Assembly (NCBI GenBank): GCA_025457985.1 | Contig: JALOTI010000052.1 | Span: 1-8,887, forward strand | DNA: 8,887 bases | Reading direction: 5' to 3' | From: Leptospira sp. | Lineage (GTDB): Bacteria > Spirochaetota > Leptospiria > Leptospirales > Leptospiraceae | Part shown: piece by piece, positions 6,687-8,887 of the stretch | Position numbering within the stretch: position 1 is the stretch's first letter | How the letters are laid out: every line of letters starts with the position of its first letter | Made by a program: the position numbers and the translations under genes | The notes under the pieces: model-generated | The model's database searches: none | What the model was told of the DNA's origin: nothing | Seen by the model: the letters and a program-made list of their open reading frames with translations, nothing else

Positions 6687-7859
6687 ATGAAAAAGTACCG
6701 ATTGACGGACCAAAGAACGTTGTTAGGCATTCTTTCCAAATTGAATTCTACGGTTCTTATTGATCCTGAAACAAAGCAAAAATTCGGAATCAAAGATCCA
6801 AATGCCGTTGGAGATATGGTGAAGGCTGTTCATTTCACTCTTTACTCGCAAGAAGCAGTTCAGACAAAACCTAAATCCCTAACTTGTGTCCTGAAAGAAA
6901 ACAGAGTGGAACTTAGAGTGAAACAAGTAAATCCATACCAAGAAGATCTCTTTCATGTTACGGAAATTTTAATTGAACCTTTGGAACGTTCGGCTAAGCG
7001 AGCGAATATAGAATCGGTTTCTGCTTACGATCTAAAGATGGCACAAACTGCAGATCTTGGAACAGTAATTTCAGTTTATGGAAAAACATCTATAATCAAC
7101 CAGGCCCTAAACCAATGGCAGGTACATCTAGAACAAACATTAACTCACTATGGTTACTTTATTAAAAAAATACAAATAGGTTTTTTTTATGCAGCAGAAA
7201 CTGCACTGATGGAAAGCCTTGCCCAATCGAAAGTGCCGTTTTATATTCGTGATGCGAATCGCAAAATATTTTATACAAATCGTGGATTCTATAGTACTAA
7301 AAAACTTTCTGAAATTTACGTACGTTCCTATCTTGAGTCACTTCTCCTAAACAACATTAAGTCTGTCCTGATTTTTCCAGTATTTTCTACAAGTAAGGTT
7401 TTACTTGGTTATTTTGAAATATCAAGCAACCTACCAGATCTAGGAAATGCTGCACTTCAAGAAGATATTGAAGGAGATTCTGGAATAGGTCCTCTTATGG
7501 ATTTTTTAGATCAAAAAGCTGAGGAATTTGTCTTTCAATTGGAATTTGCTTACGCAAAAGATTGGGAAGTGGTTGCCAAAGCTACTTCTATCCGGGATAT
7601 CAGCCAAGATGGACGAGGCATCGGAATATACTTGCCTAACGAGGCTTTGTTGGAAGGAAAAAATTTTGGAGCACCTGTATCTTTTGTAACAATGATTAAC
7701 TCATTGCCATACACTTTCTATGGAAGTATGAGGAATATCAAAAAGTCAGATTCTGATCTTCCTAGCATAGGCGTTCAAATTTTCCAATGTGATCGCGCGG
7801 ATGGGTTGCCATTGCTTGCAAGATATGCATCAAATTTGATCGAAGAGACTATGGTATGA
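6687..7859 (+). CDS. DUF1577 protein with a PilZ-like C-terminal region
   Basis: A 390-aa soluble protein resembling the DUF1577 family described in Leptospira. Three parts can be seen. The N-terminal domain (about 1-100) is beta-rich and reminiscent of YcgR-type N-domains. The middle (about 110-250) includes IKSVLIFPVF and LLGYFEIS, which resemble GAF-domain strands. The C-terminal region (about 290-390) carries IRDISQDGRGIGI, with D304, S306 and G309 matching the D/N-x-S-x2-G motif of PilZ c-di-GMP receptors. The upstream RxxxR half of the PilZ motif is not evident, so nucleotide binding is uncertain. The start at 6687 lacks a clear ribosome site and is only 11 bp from a divergent start. 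The stop overlaps the next ATG (ATGA), so it heads a tight cluster with a membrane protein and an ECF sigma factor. Confidence 0.78.
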   Translation: MKKYRLTDQRTLLGILSKLNSTVLIDPETKQKFGIKDPNAVGDMVKAVHFTLYSQEAVQTKPKSLTCVLKENRVELRVKQVNPYQEDLFHVTEILIEPLERSAKRANIESVSAYDLKMAQTADLGTVISVYGKTSIINQALNQWQVHLEQTLTHYGYFIKKIQIGFFYAAETALMESLAQSKVPFYIRDANRKIFYTNRGFYSTKKLSEIYVRSYLESLLLNNIKSVLIFPVFSTSKVLLGYFEISSNLPDLGNAALQEDIEGDSGIGPLMDFLDQKAEEFVFQLEFAYAKDWEVVAKATSIRDISQDGRGIGIYLPNEALLEGKNFGAPVSFVTMINSLPYTFYGSMRNIKKSDSDLPSIGVQIFQCDRADGLPLLARYASNLIEETMV

Positions 7860-8230
7860 CTCCTGAACAATACGAGACTATTTTACAAATCCTCTTGGAA
7901 ATTAAGGAAAACGGAGAAGTTGGTTCTTACAGAATTTTATTGTATTTAGTTCCCAACATTGGAATCATTTTTGGGACCTTACTTCTGTTTTTTTTATTCC
8001 GATGGTGGCATCGACAAAAAATGGCCCTAATCCACTCAGGACAATACAAACCATGGTCTTTTGACATACGATTGTATTCTTTTTTCTTGGGTCTTTTGTT
8101 GACATTCACTGGATTTGCCTTATCGTTTGTATTTATACTCGTCTTGGGAAAGTCCATGGCGATGTTAGGAGGGTTGATCCCATTCGCAATTGGTCTAGGT
8201 CTATTGACCTTTTACAAGCAGAGCAAATAG
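7856..8230 (+). CDS. Three-helix membrane protein of unknown function
   Basis: A 124-aa protein with a short acidic N-terminal helix (1-25) and a membrane segment at about 27-49 (LLYLVPNIGIIFGTLLLFFLF). A basic loop with KMALIHSGQYKP follows (55-66), then two more membrane segments at about 73-97 and 101-120. The loop resembles the cytoplasmic motif of small membrane proteins often found next to ECF sigma genes (DUF6249-like), but this likeness is weak. The ATG overlaps the stop of the DUF1577 gene (ATGA), so translation is coupled and the two products probably act together. Its 3' end overlaps the open frame of the downstream sigma factor. It could act as a membrane partner or regulator of that sigma factor, but nothing in the sequence proves this. 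Confidence 0.78.
   Translation: MTPEQYETILQILLEIKENGEVGSYRILLYLVPNIGIIFGTLLLFFLFRWWHRQKMALIHSGQYKPWSFDIRLYSFFLGLLLTFTGFALSFVFILVLGKSMAMLGGLIPFAIGLGLLTFYKQSK
8197..8210 (+). repeat. Small inverted repeat surrounding an in-frame ATT in front of the sigma gene
   Basis: AGGTC-TATT-GACCT: 5-bp arms with a TATT loop. The loop contains ATT 8203-8205, one of the few possible non-canonical start codons of the sigma factor. It lies inside the end of the membrane protein gene. Such short repeats arise by chance, so only the position makes it worth noting. Confidence 0.3.
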
Positions 8231-8796
8231 ACTCCCCAAAAATCCTATGCAACAAAGAGGACTGGGACGTTGTACGTGCAGTTCTAAGTGGCAAAATTGA
8301 CCAATTCGAAATCCTGGTTCGCAGATACCAAGCCATGGTGTTGCATCAAGCCAGAAAGGCATTTAAAACGGAAGAAGAAGCGGAAGATTTCACCCAGGAA
8401 GTTTTTTTAAAGGCATATGAATCGCTTAGTACCTTCCGCGGTGCTGCCCAATTTTCAACCTGGATCTTTCAAATTGCAAAATTTCAGCTTTCAAAAGAAT
8501 TTCGCAAAAAAAAGATATTGGTAAAATCGTTTGACTCCGCCGAACACGAGATTGCTGAGCCAAAACCGATCTCCATCGTAGAAGAAATCCACCAAGAGCA
8601 AACACATGGAATCCTTCGGGACATGATTGCAAAACTACCTAAATCCTATCAGTTACCGATCATCTTGCACTATTTTGAAAATAAACCTTTGAAAGAAATT
8701 TCGAATGAACTTAATATCAAACTCAATACGATCAAAAGTCATATTTCTCGAGGAAAGGAATTGATCCGAAAGTGGTGGAAACATGAAATCGATTGA
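8203..8796 (+). CDS. ECF-family sigma factor (sigma-70 regions 2 and 4), start codon uncertain
   Basis: An alternative sigma factor that would direct RNA polymerase to a specific promoter set. Counting from the provisional start at 8203 (197 aa), region 2 spans about residues 20-105. It starts with DWDVVRAVLSGKIDQFEILVRRYQ and continues with EEAEDFTQEVFLKAYESLSTFRG and FSTWIFQIAKFQ. Region 4 spans about 138-192, with LPKSYQLPIILHYFENKPLKEI and the helix-turn-helix NIKLNTIKSHISRGKELIRK. The first ATG in frame is at 8335 and would remove the start of region 2 (153 aa). The frame is open from 8065 but holds no ATG, GTG or TTG before 8335. Candidates are ATT 8203, ATA 8227 (overlapping the upstream stop as ATAG) and ATC 8242. 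I picked 8203 because it gives the usual ECF length; the start itself has low confidence. The next gene overlaps by 14 bp. Confidence 0.88.
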   Translation: MDLLQAEQIDSPKILCNKEDWDVVRAVLSGKIDQFEILVRRYQAMVLHQARKAFKTEEEAEDFTQEVFLKAYESLSTFRGAAQFSTWIFQIAKFQLSKEFRKKKILVKSFDSAEHEIAEPKPISIVEEIHQEQTHGILRDMIAKLPKSYQLPIILHYFENKPLKEISNELNIKLNTIKSHISRGKELIRKWWKHEID

Positions 8797-8887
8797 ATTA
8801 AATTCGGAACTTACTCCATCAAATCCAAACACTATTGGCATCCAGCTATCTCTATTTGATAACCCAAATATTTTTCTTAAGAACAAA
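8783..8887 (+). CDS. Start of a gene downstream of the sigma factor, product unknown (cut by window edge)
   Basis: An open frame of 35 codons from the ATG at 8783 to the window end, overlapping the sigma gene by 14 nt. GGTGG/GGA a few nt upstream of the ATG can serve as ribosome site. The visible residues (MKSIELNSELTPSNPNTIG...) are polar and Asn/Ser-rich, without signal peptide or membrane segment so far. Genes directly after ECF sigma genes are often anti-sigma factors, but the visible part shows no anti-sigma motif such as HxxxCxxC. Identity is therefore open. Confidence 0.55.
   Translation, partial: MKSIELNSELTPSNPNTIGIQLSLFDNPNIFLKNK

Noticed and set aside
8247..8304. ATG at 8247 followed by an in-frame TGA-C at 8298, resembling the prfB programmed +1 frameshift, which would lead into the sigma frame
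   Set aside because: The frame read from 8247 gives MQQRGLGRCTCSSKWQN, unlike sigma factors, while the sigma frame over the same bases matches region 2. The conserved protein is therefore already in the sigma frame upstream of the TGA.
8335..8796. Accepting ATG 8335 as the sigma factor start
   Set aside because: It cuts off the conserved beginning of region 2 (DWDVVRAVLSG...LVRRYQ), which is clearly encoded upstream in the same frame.
8426..8886. Minus-strand frames opposite the sigma factor and downstream gene
   Set aside because: Antisense to a well-supported sigma factor; no motifs or ribosome sites.

Overview
The window looks like chromosomal DNA of a spirochaete, most likely a Leptospira species. 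The reasons are a DUF1577-type protein (a family I know only from Leptospira), relaxed spirochaetal lipobox use, an AT-rich base composition, and a flgN-flgK-flgL late-flagellar cluster of the expected type. I see no insertion sequence, phage gene, tRNA, rRNA or CRISPR array. Coding density is very high: the longest gap between genes is about 225 bp (4156-4380), and many neighbours overlap or nearly touch.

Left part (1-3594, minus strand): a flagellar hook-filament junction operon read right to left. It encodes the chaperone FlgN, then the junction proteins FlgK (HAP1) and FlgL (HAP3), with FlgL running off the left edge. A sigma-28-like promoter overlapping a perfect inverted repeat lies in front of flgN.

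Centre-left (3595-4155): a tiny DUF1289 Cys4 protein gene (59 aa) reads rightward from the flgN divergent gap. It meets, tail to tail, a small CxxC/CxxH putative zinc-binding protein on the minus strand.

Centre (4381-6675): an Mpo1-like (DUF962) membrane protein gene and a lipoprotein gene form a rightward pair. They converge with, and slightly overlap, a leftward pair: a secreted protein of unknown function and aat, the leucyl/phenylalanyl-tRNA-protein transferase of the N-degron pathway, which starts with TTG.

Right part (6687-8887, plus strand): a tightly packed, probably co-transcribed group. It holds a DUF1577 protein with a PilZ-like C-terminal motif, a three-helix membrane protein (ATGA overlap), an ECF-family sigma factor, and the start of a further gene overlapping the sigma gene. 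The sigma gene is the most unusual object here. Its conserved region 2 begins well upstream of the first ATG in its frame, yet no ATG, GTG or TTG exists in that frame back to the preceding stop. It must therefore use a non-canonical start, be made by frameshifting, or carry a sequence error. The cluster looks like a signalling module (possible nucleotide sensor, membrane component, sigma factor, possible regulator), but that reading is inference.
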